The notes under the pieces: generated by a model | Told to the model about the DNA's origin: nothing | Seen by the model: only the letters and a program-made list of their open reading frames with translations | Databases searched by the model: none | In this document: piece by piece, positions 1 through 8,266 of the stretch | Numbering within the stretch: the first letter of the stretch is position 1 | Layout of the letters: each line of letters begins with the position of its first letter | Position numbers and translations under genes: made by a program | NCBI GenBank assembly: GCA_963798805.1 | Contig: CAWCVC010000017.1 | Span: 124,001-188,000, forward strand | Source: CAVZCK01 sp963798805 | Lineage (GTDB): Bacteria; Pseudomonadota; Alphaproteobacteria; Rhizobiales; Rhodomicrobiaceae | DNA: 64,000 nucleotides | Direction: 5' to 3'

Positions 1-997
1 TGGGGTGACCGTTGTGATCGCGGATGTAGCGGCGGATGGCATCTTCCAATTCGGCGACGGATTTGAAGACGCCGCGACGGATGCGCCTTCGGGTGATGAC
101 TGAGAAGAAGCCCTCGACGGCGTTGAGCCAGGATGCGGATGTGGGCGTGAAGTGGAAGACCCAGCGCGGATTGTCGGCCAGCCATTGCTTGACCTTGGGA
201 TGCTTGTGGGTGGCGTAATTGTCGAGGATGGCATGGATGACCTTTCCCGCCGGAACGGCGCGTTCCACCGCATTGAGGAACTTGATAAACTCCTGATGCC
301 GGTGCTTTTGCATGCAACGCCCCAACACGGTGCCATCGAGAATATTGAGCGCGGCGAACAGGGTGGTGGTGCCATTCCGCTTATAATCGTGGGTCATGGT
401 TGCGCATTTGCCGGGCTTCAGCGGAAGGCCGGGTTGCGTGCGATCGAGCGCCTGAATCTGGCTTTTCTCATCGATGGACAGCACCACGGCATGACAGGGC
501 GGCTCCATGTACAGGCCGACGACATCCTCCACTTTCGCGGCAAAGGCGGGATCGTTGGACATCTTGAAGGTGCGTAAGCGGTGAGGTTGAAGGCGATGCC
601 CATCCCAGATGCGTTGCACCGTCCGCAAGCTGACGCCGACAGCCTTGGCGACCGCCCGGCCGGTCCAATGCGTCGCGTTATGGGGTGGCTCGGAGCATGG
701 CAGCGCCAGCACCCTGGCCACGGTCTCCAACTGAACAGGGGCTTTGCCCGGCTTGCGCGTCTTGTCCCGCAAGAGGCCATCCACCCCTTGCTCGGCATAT
801 CGCAACTGCCAGCGCCACACCGCCGGGCGACTGCCACCGATCTGCCTCGCCACCTCCAGAACGGGCAGCCTGTCTGCCGAAAGAAGAACGATCCGTGCCC
901 GCTGGACGTGCTTCTGCGCGCTGTTGCGATCCTCAATAACCGCCGCCAAACGCGCGCGGTCCTCAGAGGCGATGATGATGCTGACGGTTTGTGCCAT
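1..997 (-). CDS. IS630-family transposase, C-terminus cut by the window edge
   Basis: DDE transposase that cuts and joins the ends of its own insertion sequence. Reading the minus strand from the ATG at 995-997 gives an uninterrupted frame of 332 codons that leaves the window without a stop. It begins MAQTVSIIIASEDRARL. An N-terminal helix-turn-helix region (VARQIGGSRPAVWRWQ, around residues 50-65) is followed by a second HTH-like stretch (VGVSLRTVQRIW). The catalytic triad is visible as SIDEKSQ, then ILDNYATHK, then WLNAVEGFF, the standard IS630/Tc1-like arrangement. The family is usually about 340-360 residues, so the visible part is nearly complete and looks intact. The element is the only mobile gene in the window, and the genes on its right are decayed. 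Confidence 0.93.
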   Translation of the reverse strand, partial: MAQTVSIIIASEDRARLAAVIEDRNSAQKHVQRARIVLLSADRLPVLEVARQIGGSRPAVWRWQLRYAEQGVDGLLRDKTRKPGKAPVQLETVARVLALPCSEPPHNATHWTGRAVAKAVGVSLRTVQRIWDGHRLQPHRLRTFKMSNDPAFAAKVEDVVGLYMEPPCHAVVLSIDEKSQIQALDRTQPGLPLKPGKCATMTHDYKRNGTTTLFAALNILDGTVLGRCMQKHRHQEFIKFLNAVERAVPAGKVIHAILDNYATHKHPKVKQWLADNPRWVFHFTPTSASWLNAVEGFFSVITRRRIRRGVFKSVAELEDAIRRYIRDHNGHP

Positions 998-1057
998 ATC
1001 AGCAGAATCGCACGAACTAGGCCGCGTGTAAATCCTCTGTTTGCGTCAGTGCACTAG
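1..1057 (-). mobile_element. IS630-like insertion sequence, one end visible
   Basis: The transposase gene plus about 60 bases of leader up to a CTAG at 1054-1057, with a second CTAG at 1058-1061. IS630 elements insert at TA, often within CTAG, so the end is placed here by that family preference. The opposite end is outside the window, so the terminal inverted repeats cannot be matched. The exact boundary is an inference. Confidence 0.5.
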
Positions 1058-1061
1058 CTAG

Positions 1062-1295
1062 GTCGTCGGCGGCGTTGTTGCAATGGCCGCGCGGGCACAC
1101 CGGAACGCCAAGATCGAGAGGCGGGAATGCCGGCAGGCGCGGCGATACGCGCCGTCCGCAGTATACAGCCTGTCATTTTTCAGGCGGGCGTCTCAGCGGC
1201 TCCAGCGGCCTAAGCCAGACGACCTATATCGTCCCGCCGAGTCCCGCTCCCGGTCCGCATCGCCGCTCTTGCCGCGCGGCACGATTGACCGATAA
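1062..1295. other. gene-free stretch beside the IS element
   Basis: No frame here gives a protein I recognise. Together with the amidohydrolase relic that follows, it is probably degraded coding sequence between the insertion sequence and clpS. Confidence 0.4.
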
Positions 1296-1525
1296 TGGCC
1301 GAAGGTCGGGCCGCCGAACTACGACGATGTCGGCGCGCTCGCCAAGGTGCTCGTTCGCACGGCGCAGGAGCGCATGCTCTGGCCACCAACTGGCCGCATC
1401 CGACGCCGGGTGTGCCGAAACCGGACAATGGGCTATTTTCTCCGCTGAGCCCCTGGCTGAGCCGATGGGGCGGGCGTGGGTGGACGCACCCGAACGGCCG
1501 ACATTATATAGGCTCGGTCGATGTT
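1296..1525 (+). pseudogene. relic of an Amidohydro_2-family hydrolase (C-terminal part)
   Basis: Three reading frames in succession resemble the C-terminal end of TIM-barrel amidohydrolases of the 2-pyrone-4,6-dicarboxylate hydrolase type. From 1296 one frame reads GPPNYDDVGALAKVLVRTAQ and then ERMLW. At about 1382 the frame must shift by one base to continue as ATNWPHPTPGVPKPDNGLF; the family has a W-G-T-D-W-P-H-P motif at this place. At about 1470 a second shift gives RAWVDAPERPTLYRL, like the family's closing V-D-N-P-x-x-L-Y. With at least two frameshifts and no N-terminal part, it cannot encode an active enzyme. The match is from memory of the family. Confidence 0.55.
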
Positions 1526-1540
1526 GCAGTTCTGTCACCG

Positions 1541-1847
1541 ATGAAAGACATCATTACCAAACCGCGCATCAAGAACTCGCTCGAAGACGCAGCGTCCGCG
1601 TCTCCACAAGGTGATCCTCGTCAATGACGATTATACGCCGCGCGAATTCGTGGTCCGTATCCTCAAGGCGGAATTCCGCATGAGCGAGGACCAGGCCTAT
1701 CGGGTGATGATCACCGCACATCGGCGCGGTGTCTGCGTGGTCGCGGTCTACACGCGGGATGTCGCCGAGACGAAGGCGATGCGCGCCAGCAAGGCCGGCC
1801 GCGCCAAGGGCTATCCCCTGCAGTTCACCACCGAGCCTGAAGAATAG
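1541..1847 (+). pseudogene. clpS: ClpS adaptor of ClpAP protease, frameshifted near its N-terminus
   Basis: ClpS binds ClpA and delivers N-end-rule substrates to the ClpAP protease in the cytosol. The core is clear: VILVNDDYTPREFV, AEFRMSEDQAYRVM, then VCVVAVYTRDVAETKA. The uninterrupted frame only begins at a GTG at 1611, which would remove the usual N-terminal extension. An ATG at 1541 starts MKDIITKPRIK in another frame. Removing one base from the AAGAA run at 1571-1575 joins it to TRSKTQRPRLHK and restores a typical full-length protein of about 101 residues. So there is one extra base. It could be a sequencing error, a true pseudogene, or a shortened gene starting at 1611. The extension contributes to substrate handover in characterised ClpS proteins, so a short form might bind ClpA but deliver poorly. 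Confidence 0.85.
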
Positions 1848-1873
1848 GGCTCTCGGTGGGACGCCGCCCTGGT

Positions 1874-3217
1874 TCAGCTCGGGCAGATCCAGCCGGTGCC
1901 GCTCGGACTTTTGAAACAGCCGACCGATTGCGGCAGAAGATGCTTGGGCAGCCAGAGCACGAGGTCGGGGAAGAAGATGCAGAGGGCAATGGCAACGAGA
2001 AAGATCACATAGATCGGGAATGAGGCGACCATCGCGCGCGCGAATTTCACGCCGGTGAATTTCGCCGCCATCAGCAAGGCGAGGCCGTAGGGCGGTGTGA
2101 TCAGCCCGAAGGCGAGCGTCAGCACGATCACCACGCCCATATGCACCGGATTGATCTCGGCGAGCCGGGTCAGGTCGGCGATGATCGGCATGAAGATGAT
2201 AATGGCAGGGATGGCGTCGATGAAATCGCCAACGACGATGAACAGCAGCGCCAGGAGGGCCATAACCGCGTAAGGGTCATTGCCGGCGGCAGAAGATATC
2301 CAGCCCGATACCACCGCAGGTCCTCGCAGATAGGCCAGCATCCAGCCGAAGGCCGACGCCGCGGCGATGGTGATCAGCGGAATGGAATAGAGCAGCCCGG
2401 TCGTCGCCATGTCGCGCGGCAGGCGCAACAGGTGGCGGGCATTGAGCAGTGGAATGGCAATCAGAATGATGTAGACCACCGCGATGACGCCGGCTTCGGT
2501 CGGCGTGAAGAAGCCGGTCAGAATGCCGCCCATGATGATGATCGGGATCATCATCGGTATGACGGCTTTCCGCGCCGCGATGACCATCTCGCCGAAGCGC
2601 GACCGCCGTTTCAGGATGCCGACTGGACCGAAGAAATAGCTGTAGATCATCAGCCCGATGCCGACGAGGAGGCCCGGAACCACGCCGCCAAGAAACAGCC
2701 CGCCGATCGAGACATTGCCGGTCGCGCCATAGACCACGGCCATAATGCTCGGCGGAATGAGATTGGCCATCGTCGAGGCCGAGGCGATCAGCGCGGCGGT
2801 GAAAGCCTGGTCGTAGCCTTCGCGCTTCATCTCCGGCCCGAGGGTGCGGGTCAGCACCGCCACATCGGCCGCCGATGAGCCGGAGATGCCGGCGAAAAAG
2901 ATGCTGAACAAGGTCACAACCTGGGCAAGGCCGCCGCGCATATGGCCGATGATCGCCTGCGACAGCTTGATCATCCGCACCGTGACATTCGCCGAGGTCA
3001 TCAGCTCGCCGACCAGCAGAAAGAACGGCACGGCGAGCAGCGCCTCGGCGTCGATGCCGTTGAAAAGCTGCGCCATCATCGAGGAGATGCTGATCGGCGT
3101 GAAGGCCGTAACCGCCAGCACCGCCGCAATCAGCGCAAAAGCAACCGGCACGCCGCAATAGCCGAGGAACAGGAACAGAAACCCCATGAGAAAGATGAGC
3201 AGCCCGTCGGTCGTCAC
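1874..3217 (-). CDS. dctM: TRAP transporter large permease (DctM-type)
   Basis: Large membrane subunit of a tripartite ATP-independent periplasmic importer, which uses the sodium or proton gradient to take up substrates, usually organic acids, delivered by DctP. The 447-residue protein is almost entirely hydrophobic, with repeated DctM signatures such as LIPPSIMAVVYG and FFTPTEAGVIAVVY and a late LITPPYGLALL, consistent with 11-12 membrane segments. Its start overlaps the stop of the small permease gene by 4 bases (3214-3217), so the two are translationally coupled. About 20 polar C-terminal residues extend beyond the usual length of about 425. The substrate cannot be told from this subunit. 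Confidence 0.95.
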   Translation of the reverse strand: MTTDGLLIFLMGFLFLFLGYCGVPVAFALIAAVLAVTAFTPISISSMMAQLFNGIDAEALLAVPFFLLVGELMTSANVTVRMIKLSQAIIGHMRGGLAQVVTLFSIFFAGISGSSAADVAVLTRTLGPEMKREGYDQAFTAALIASASTMANLIPPSIMAVVYGATGNVSIGGLFLGGVVPGLLVGIGLMIYSYFFGPVGILKRRSRFGEMVIAARKAVIPMMIPIIIMGGILTGFFTPTEAGVIAVVYIILIAIPLLNARHLLRLPRDMATTGLLYSIPLITIAAASAFGWMLAYLRGPAVVSGWISSAAGNDPYAVMALLALLFIVVGDFIDAIPAIIIFMPIIADLTRLAEINPVHMGVVIVLTLAFGLITPPYGLALLMAAKFTGVKFARAMVASFPIYVIFLVAIALCIFFPDLVLWLPKHLLPQSVGCFKSPSGTGWICPS

Positions 3218-3777
3218 AGGCCTTGGCTCCTGAGAGCGGCTTCAACCGCGCTTTCCCCGTCAGGCTCGGCAAAGCCGAAGCGCCAGCCATTGACGAGCTG
3301 CTCGATGATGAAAAGCGCCACCAGCGCACCACAGATCGGGATCGCCGCATAAAGGCTCGCCAGCGGCGTCATGGACGGCATGCGCAGGCTGTGAAATCCG
3401 TCGAGGAAATTCAGATAGCCGAAATAGACCATGCAGAGGGCCACGATCAGCACCACGAGGCGGTTGAAGGTCTCGAAGATGAGCCGCTTGGTGCCGGTGA
3501 AGGATTCGGCGAGCACGGCGAGATAGAGATGGTCGTTTCGGCGCGTCGCGGCCGCCGTGCCGATGAACACGCCATAGATGAAAAAGGTCATCGTCACCTC
3601 CTGCAGCCAGAGCCAGGGATGGCCGATGGTGCGGGTGACGATGTCGCAGACGACGCTGATGGTGAAGCCGGTGATAGCAATGCCGCACAGCACCATGAGC
3701 ACCTGCTCGACGATGTCGAGGGCACGCCATTTCAGATGGCGCTGCGCGGACAGAACGAGGGGGTATTGGTCGCTCAT
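3214..3777 (-). CDS. dctQ: TRAP transporter small permease (DctQ-type)
   Basis: Small membrane subunit that pairs with DctM. The protein has 187 residues and four hydrophobic segments. It carries the family's tryptophan-rich stretch RTIGHPWLWLQEVTMTFFIY after the first segment pair, and then AAATRRNDHLYL, a typical DctQ motif. It lies between dctP and dctM in the common P-Q-M order. A 70-base gap containing a perfect hairpin separates it from dctP. Confidence 0.93.
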   Translation of the reverse strand: MSDQYPLVLSAQRHLKWRALDIVEQVLMVLCGIAITGFTISVVCDIVTRTIGHPWLWLQEVTMTFFIYGVFIGTAAATRRNDHLYLAVLAESFTGTKRLIFETFNRLVVLIVALCMVYFGYLNFLDGFHSLRMPSMTPLASLYAAIPICGALVALFIIEQLVNGWRFGFAEPDGESAVEAALRSQGL

Positions 3778-3803
3778 CGCCGCCTCCGGCTGCCATCATG
3801 ATC

Positions 3804-3825
3804 GAGGCCGGCGGATGCCGGCCTC
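3804..3825 (-). promoter_or_regulatory. perfect hairpin between dctP and dctQ
   Basis: GAGGCCGGC at 3804-3812 and GCCGGCCTC at 3817-3825 form a 9-bp perfect stem with a 4-base loop, just after the dctP stop. On the minus-strand transcript there is no U-run behind it. It fits an mRNA-stabilising or attenuating hairpin that lets the binding protein be made in excess over the permeases, an arrangement known for binding-protein-dependent importers. The function is inferred. Confidence 0.6.
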
Positions 3826-3847
3826 TGCCCCTTTTTCGGAGACGGAT

Positions 3848-4852
3848 CTATTTCACGTCGCGGACGAGCTTCAGGATCTTCACCGCATGCGGTCCGAGCT
3901 TTGCGGCCAACTCGTCCTGGATCGGCTGGCTGATCTTCTCGAAGCCCGACTTGTCCACATCGTCGACGATCTTGACGCCGAGCTTCTCCAGCTTGGCGCG
4001 CGACTGATGCTCGAGATCGAAGGCAATCTTGGGTTGATTGTGCGCGACCTCGTCGGCGGCGTCCTGCATCCATTTCTTCTGGTCGTCATTGAGGCTCGAC
4101 CAGACCTTGTCGCTGACGAACATCACCGAGTTGTTGGCCTCGTGCTGCGTCACCGACATGATCGGCGCGACCTCGTAGTGCTTGTTCAGCAGATAGACGG
4201 TGTAGCCGTTTTCGGCCATGTCGACGACGCCGGTCTGCAGCGAGGTATAGACATCGCCGAAGGGCATATGCACAACCTGCGCGCCGTAAGCCGGGAAGAG
4301 GCGGTCCTCGGTCGGCGTCGCCTGGACGCGGATCTTGACGTTCTTCAGGTCCTCGACCTTGTGGACCTCCTTTTTGCCGTAGAGGTTACGCAGGCCCTGC
4401 GTCGCCAGCGTTAGCATATGTGCGCCCTTGACCTTGCTGGCGAACATCTCGCGCATGGCGGCATTGACGCCCGGATCGCCGAGCGCCTTGATGGCGTGCT
4501 CCTCATTGCGGAAGATGAAATGCAGGGAGAAGACGCCGGATTCCGGCTGAATCGTCGCCGCATTCGCCGTCGCCACCAGCACGAAATCGATGTCGCCGGT
4601 CTGCACCTTCTGCAAGGTCGCCGGCTCCTGGCCGAGCTGGGCGCCCGGATATTGATTGATCTTGAACGCGCCTTTGCTCAGCTCGGAGAGCTTCTTGGCG
4701 AAGATATCGGCCGCAACGCCATAAGCGCTGGCATGCGGCTGATCATAAGCGAAGGAAAATTCGCGGTTCTGGGCCGCCGCCGCAGAGAGCATCGCGATGT
4801 AAGCGCAAATAAGCGCGGCGACCGTCATGGACGGACGACGAAAACCGGTCAT
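3848..4852 (-). CDS. dctP: TRAP transporter periplasmic substrate-binding protein (DctP-type)
   Basis: Captures the substrate in the periplasm and hands it to DctQM. The 334-residue protein begins with a signal peptide (hydrophobic residues about 10-27 ending ...SAAAAQ). The mature part follows the DctP pattern: FSFAYDQPHASAYG, then FAKKLSELSKGAFKINQYPG. KIRVQATPTEDRLFPAYGAQ includes the arginine that usually salt-bridges a substrate carboxylate, and GDVYTSLQTGVVDMAENG follows. It is the first gene of the operon; the promoter should lie in 4853-5070. A carboxylate ligand is likely from the family, but its identity is unknown. Confidence 0.94.
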   Translation of the reverse strand: MTGFRRPSMTVAALICAYIAMLSAAAAQNREFSFAYDQPHASAYGVAADIFAKKLSELSKGAFKINQYPGAQLGQEPATLQKVQTGDIDFVLVATANAATIQPESGVFSLHFIFRNEEHAIKALGDPGVNAAMREMFASKVKGAHMLTLATQGLRNLYGKKEVHKVEDLKNVKIRVQATPTEDRLFPAYGAQVVHMPFGDVYTSLQTGVVDMAENGYTVYLLNKHYEVAPIMSVTQHEANNSVMFVSDKVWSSLNDDQKKWMQDAADEVAHNQPKIAFDLEHQSRAKLEKLGVKIVDDVDKSGFEKISQPIQDELAAKLGPHAVKILKLVRDVK

Positions 4853-5074
4853 GCCTTCCTCCCTAGCCCTCGTGAAAAGGGGTCCCTGTTGCCGCTGATC
4901 AGTTTTTTGCGCGGCTTATTATGGAATTAGGAACCAGGGCCATTTTGTTGTCAACGGAAGAAAAATCCCGCAACCCCCAGCGGCCTGCGCATGTCGCAGC
5001 TCATCGCGCCGGTCGAATTCAGTCCAAAAGAGCCGGTTTGCCGTATAAGCGCGATCGGCGAAAGACACCACGCG

Positions 5075-7885
5075 TCAGCGCATGGCGCCCATTTGCTGCA
5101 GCTCGAAACCAGCCGCGATATGTTCCAGATAGGGCAGCATGCCTTGCGCGCGCGTCTTCTCGAACATCTCCTTCGCTTTATCCTTGTCACCGCGCGCGAA
5201 ATAGAGCTGGCCCAGATAAAAATAGCCCTCGGTCAGCGCCATCTCGCGGTCATCGCCTGTTTTGCTGTCGATCGTCTTGAGGACGTCATCGGGCGTCATG
5301 GCGCCGGCGAACATGGCAAGCGCCGGGCGGGGCCAGTCGCCATGCGCCTCGCCCCGCGCACGCTCGGCAAGCGCCTCGGGGATGGGCTTATGCAGCCGCT
5401 CATCGGTCCACATCAGCCACAGATCGGTGTAGAGCCGCCCCTCCTTGTCGTCCGCCCGGCTCGCCTTGGCGAAGTCCTCGGCCGCCTCATCGAGCCGCCC
5501 GGCATAGAATTTGGCAAGGCCGCGCATTCCGAACACATCGGGCATCGTCGCGCCGAGCGTGACGGCGTGGGAATAGTCCGCGATGCTCTTCGCGAACGCA
5601 CCGGACAGCAGATAGAGATAGCCGCGGCAGGCGAAAGCCTCGCCGGAATTGGGGATAAGCTTCAGCGCCTCGTTCGCGTCGCGGAACGCGTCATCCAGCC
5701 TGCCGAGGTGACCGTAGGATTGGCTGCGGGCACAATAGGCGGCGGCAAGATCGCTGCCGGTCAGCTTGCCGGATTTGATGGCTTCCGAAATCTTGCCGGA
5801 AGTCTCCTCGAGCCGCGCCCGGATCCGCTCGGCAAAGCCGGTCGCCGCTGTGCCCGACTTGATGTCGGCCTTGCCGATGATCACCGCGCCGGGCGCCAAA
5901 TCGTTGATGGAGCGCACGTCCTGGCTGAATTTGGGCAGATCCTGCACCGGCACGCGATCCGCATGGGTTTTCAACTCGACGACGGTCTTGGCCAGATTGC
6001 CGCGGAAGGATGAGGTGATGGCGTAGGTGAAGTATTTGTCATCCACGGTCTTTTCGATCGGGTCGCGCACCGCGCTGATCTCATTCGGCAAATGCGCCTC
6101 GAAACTGTAGCGGGCATCGAGCGGATAGGCCCGGATCGCGAGCGGCGCGCGCCGCGCCGCTTCCGGCGACAGCGCCAGTGCGCCGCGCATATTGGTCGGC
6201 AGAAAGCGGATCAGCCACGCGCCTCCCTTCTCGATGGCGAGATTGGGCACGCTGAACCGCGAGGTCATGGTGAAGACATTGTTGGCGCGGTCGTCGTTCA
6301 CCTGCGGGTCGCCGTCCAGCGTGGCGCCGGGATAGCGGATTTCCATCATCGAGCTGATGGATTTGAGGAACCGCTCGCGTGGAACGGAGCTCTGCACCAC
6401 CCGCATGGCTTCCGCCGAAACGCCGTTCCATACCTGCCGGACCTGGATCTCGCCCGGCCCGCCGAGCTTCGCCAATGTCGCCGTCTCCGAAACCTCGCTA
6501 TGCACCAGGGCAAGCGGACCGGGGAAGGTGACCGTTGCGGGCCCATGCGAGTCCGGCGCTACCAGCAGCACCTCGGTGCCCTCATGAACTTGGCCCATCC
6601 GGTCAAGCCGCCCATGCTGGCCGAGACGCGTCGGATCGAGAAAGAACGACTGGCCGCCGACCCTCGCCTGCACGATCACATGGTCGAAATCGAGCGGGCT
6701 GGGCAAGGCCTTGTCCAGCCAATGACCGCTGCCGATCTTCAAGAGGGCCGGCCGGCTCTCGACGCCGAGCGCCTTGAGCAGGCTGATCAGCAGAAAGGAC
6801 TTGTCCTTGCAATCGCCGTAGCGCCGGCGAAATACCATATTGGGCGGCGTGGGCCGATGTGAGCTTTCGCCGAGCGAGACGGAGAAATAGCGGATCTGCG
6901 ACTGCACGAATTCGAGCGCGCCCACCACGCGCTGCTCTTCGCTCCCGGCGGCGCGCAGCTTTTCCACCACCTTGCGCAGATCCTCGTCGAGCGGCTCGGC
7001 GGATTGGAACAGCCCGCTCGCCCAGGTCACCACATCGTCCCAGCCGGAGAACTCGGAGAATTGCAGCCAGCGATAGCGGATATAATCGGGGGGCATCAGA
7101 GGCTCGGATTGAATGCCGGGAAGGTCGTGCTCTTCGAACACGAGACGCCGTATGCCGTTCTGAAGTGTCTCCGTGGGCGTCAGCGGCTTTGGCTGATCAT
7201 CGCCTAGCACGCGCCAATTGATGGTCCGGCTCGCCGGAAATTTCAGCACCACGCGACGCAAGGCCGTCGGCAACGGCCCGTCCCAGCTGGCGGTGTCGAC
7301 ATATTTCTTGCCGAAAACCGGGTTCTGGCCGAACAGCGAATAGGCATATTCCAGCGTGTCTCCGACCCGCAGATCGTTGACCAGGATGGACGCGGTGACT
7401 ACGCCGCTATAGACGCCGTGCTCGAGACCGGTCTCGCGCTGCAGGAAGCGGATCGTCGCGCTGTGCGTCTGGTCGAGGGTTTCGCCGCCGCGCAGGATGC
7501 GCACGGTGTGAAGCTGCAGGCGCTGATAGTCCGGAATGAAGGGAATCGGGATCTGGCCGACGCTGCCGAGCGAAGCTGCGTCGTTGACGACGATAGCGCG
7601 CCGGACATAGATCACCGGCATATCGGCGACGAAATATTGGGTGTCGGCGAGGCGCATCGAGGTCTGCCGGGAGGCGTCGGCCTCCGGTATTGCGACCGGC
7701 TCGACCCATGACGGCGGCGGATCGCCCAGAGAAAAGGCCTCCGCGCCGACAGCCACCTCCTTGAGCGGCGCGCTCGTCGTCGGCGCAGTCTGCGCAGCGG
7801 CCATGGCTGCGCCGAGAAACAGGAAAAGCACGACCTCCAAGGCCATGCCGAACGGCAGGACCTGCCGGCAACTCTTTCGCATCAC
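5075..7885 (-). CDS. exported DUF3857 / transglutaminase-like / TPR protein
   Basis: A 936-residue protein of unknown physiological role, probably periplasmic or outside-facing. A signal peptide (hydrophobic stretch to ...AAMAAAQ, about residue 32) is followed by a DUF3857 beta-rich domain (about 60-290) and a transglutaminase-like domain. In the latter the catalytic Cys359 lies in RYGDCKDKS, with a histidine in DFDHVIVQAR and an aspartate in FFLDPTRLGQ, so the Cys-His-Asp triad is complete. The C-terminal quarter carries tetratricopeptide-like repeats (for example LGRLDDAFRDANEALKLIPN and YAGRLDEAAEDFAKASRADD). The domain set suggests a cysteine-type peptidase or amide-bond enzyme with a protein-binding tail. 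It stands alone: the neighbouring TRAP operon is separated by about 220 bases. Confidence 0.88.
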   Translation of the reverse strand: MMRKSCRQVLPFGMALEVVLFLFLGAAMAAAQTAPTTSAPLKEVAVGAEAFSLGDPPPSWVEPVAIPEADASRQTSMRLADTQYFVADMPVIYVRRAIVVNDAASLGSVGQIPIPFIPDYQRLQLHTVRILRGGETLDQTHSATIRFLQRETGLEHGVYSGVVTASILVNDLRVGDTLEYAYSLFGQNPVFGKKYVDTASWDGPLPTALRRVVLKFPASRTINWRVLGDDQPKPLTPTETLQNGIRRLVFEEHDLPGIQSEPLMPPDYIRYRWLQFSEFSGWDDVVTWASGLFQSAEPLDEDLRKVVEKLRAAGSEEQRVVGALEFVQSQIRYFSVSLGESSHRPTPPNMVFRRRYGDCKDKSFLLISLLKALGVESRPALLKIGSGHWLDKALPSPLDFDHVIVQARVGGQSFFLDPTRLGQHGRLDRMGQVHEGTEVLLVAPDSHGPATVTFPGPLALVHSEVSETATLAKLGGPGEIQVRQVWNGVSAEAMRVVQSSVPRERFLKSISSMMEIRYPGATLDGDPQVNDDRANNVFTMTSRFSVPNLAIEKGGAWLIRFLPTNMRGALALSPEAARRAPLAIRAYPLDARYSFEAHLPNEISAVRDPIEKTVDDKYFTYAITSSFRGNLAKTVVELKTHADRVPVQDLPKFSQDVRSINDLAPGAVIIGKADIKSGTAATGFAERIRARLEETSGKISEAIKSGKLTGSDLAAAYCARSQSYGHLGRLDDAFRDANEALKLIPNSGEAFACRGYLYLLSGAFAKSIADYSHAVTLGATMPDVFGMRGLAKFYAGRLDEAAEDFAKASRADDKEGRLYTDLWLMWTDERLHKPIPEALAERARGEAHGDWPRPALAMFAGAMTPDDVLKTIDSKTGDDREMALTEGYFYLGQLYFARGDKDKAKEMFEKTRAQGMLPYLEHIAAGFELQQMGAMR

Positions 7886-8266
7886 TCTGTGCCCCGTGAT
7901 TGGTCCATTGCCGGCGAGACGCCGGGAATTCCGGAACCTGGGCGGCCCGGGCTCATCATCAACGGGCGGTCTTGGAAGTCAAGCACAGCCTCACGATCGC
8001 GGCGCCCGCCGGGTTGGGGTTCTATCGTCTTCAATTGCGCCGAATTTTTGCACAAGCCCGCCGATGCAGGTTGTAACGGCCGGAACTGCACGACTTTCGA
8101 GCCGTTCAGTACAAGCGATTGCGATCGGCTTTTGCGGAGGGCGAAGAATGGCAGCTCAGGTCTCCAGAACTGCTTCGGAGCAGACGGGCCCGGCCTGGGG
8201 CGTGACACGGCCGCTGCGATCGGGGGCATCGAGAACCGCCGAGATCACACGCCGGAGGAGGCCCCC
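7886..8266. other. divergent intergenic region
   Basis: It separates the minus-strand DUF3857 gene from the plus-strand YihY gene and must contain promoters for both. The frame of the YihY gene is open back to 7889, but codon character and a strong ribosome site at 8253-8259 argue that translation begins at 8267. I see no convincing operator or RNA here. Confidence 0.5.

Noticed and set aside
7889..8266. Longer N-terminus for the YihY/BrkB protein
   Set aside because: The frame is open, but the added residues are not family-like, and a strong ribosome site (GGAGGAG) stands before the ATG at 8267.
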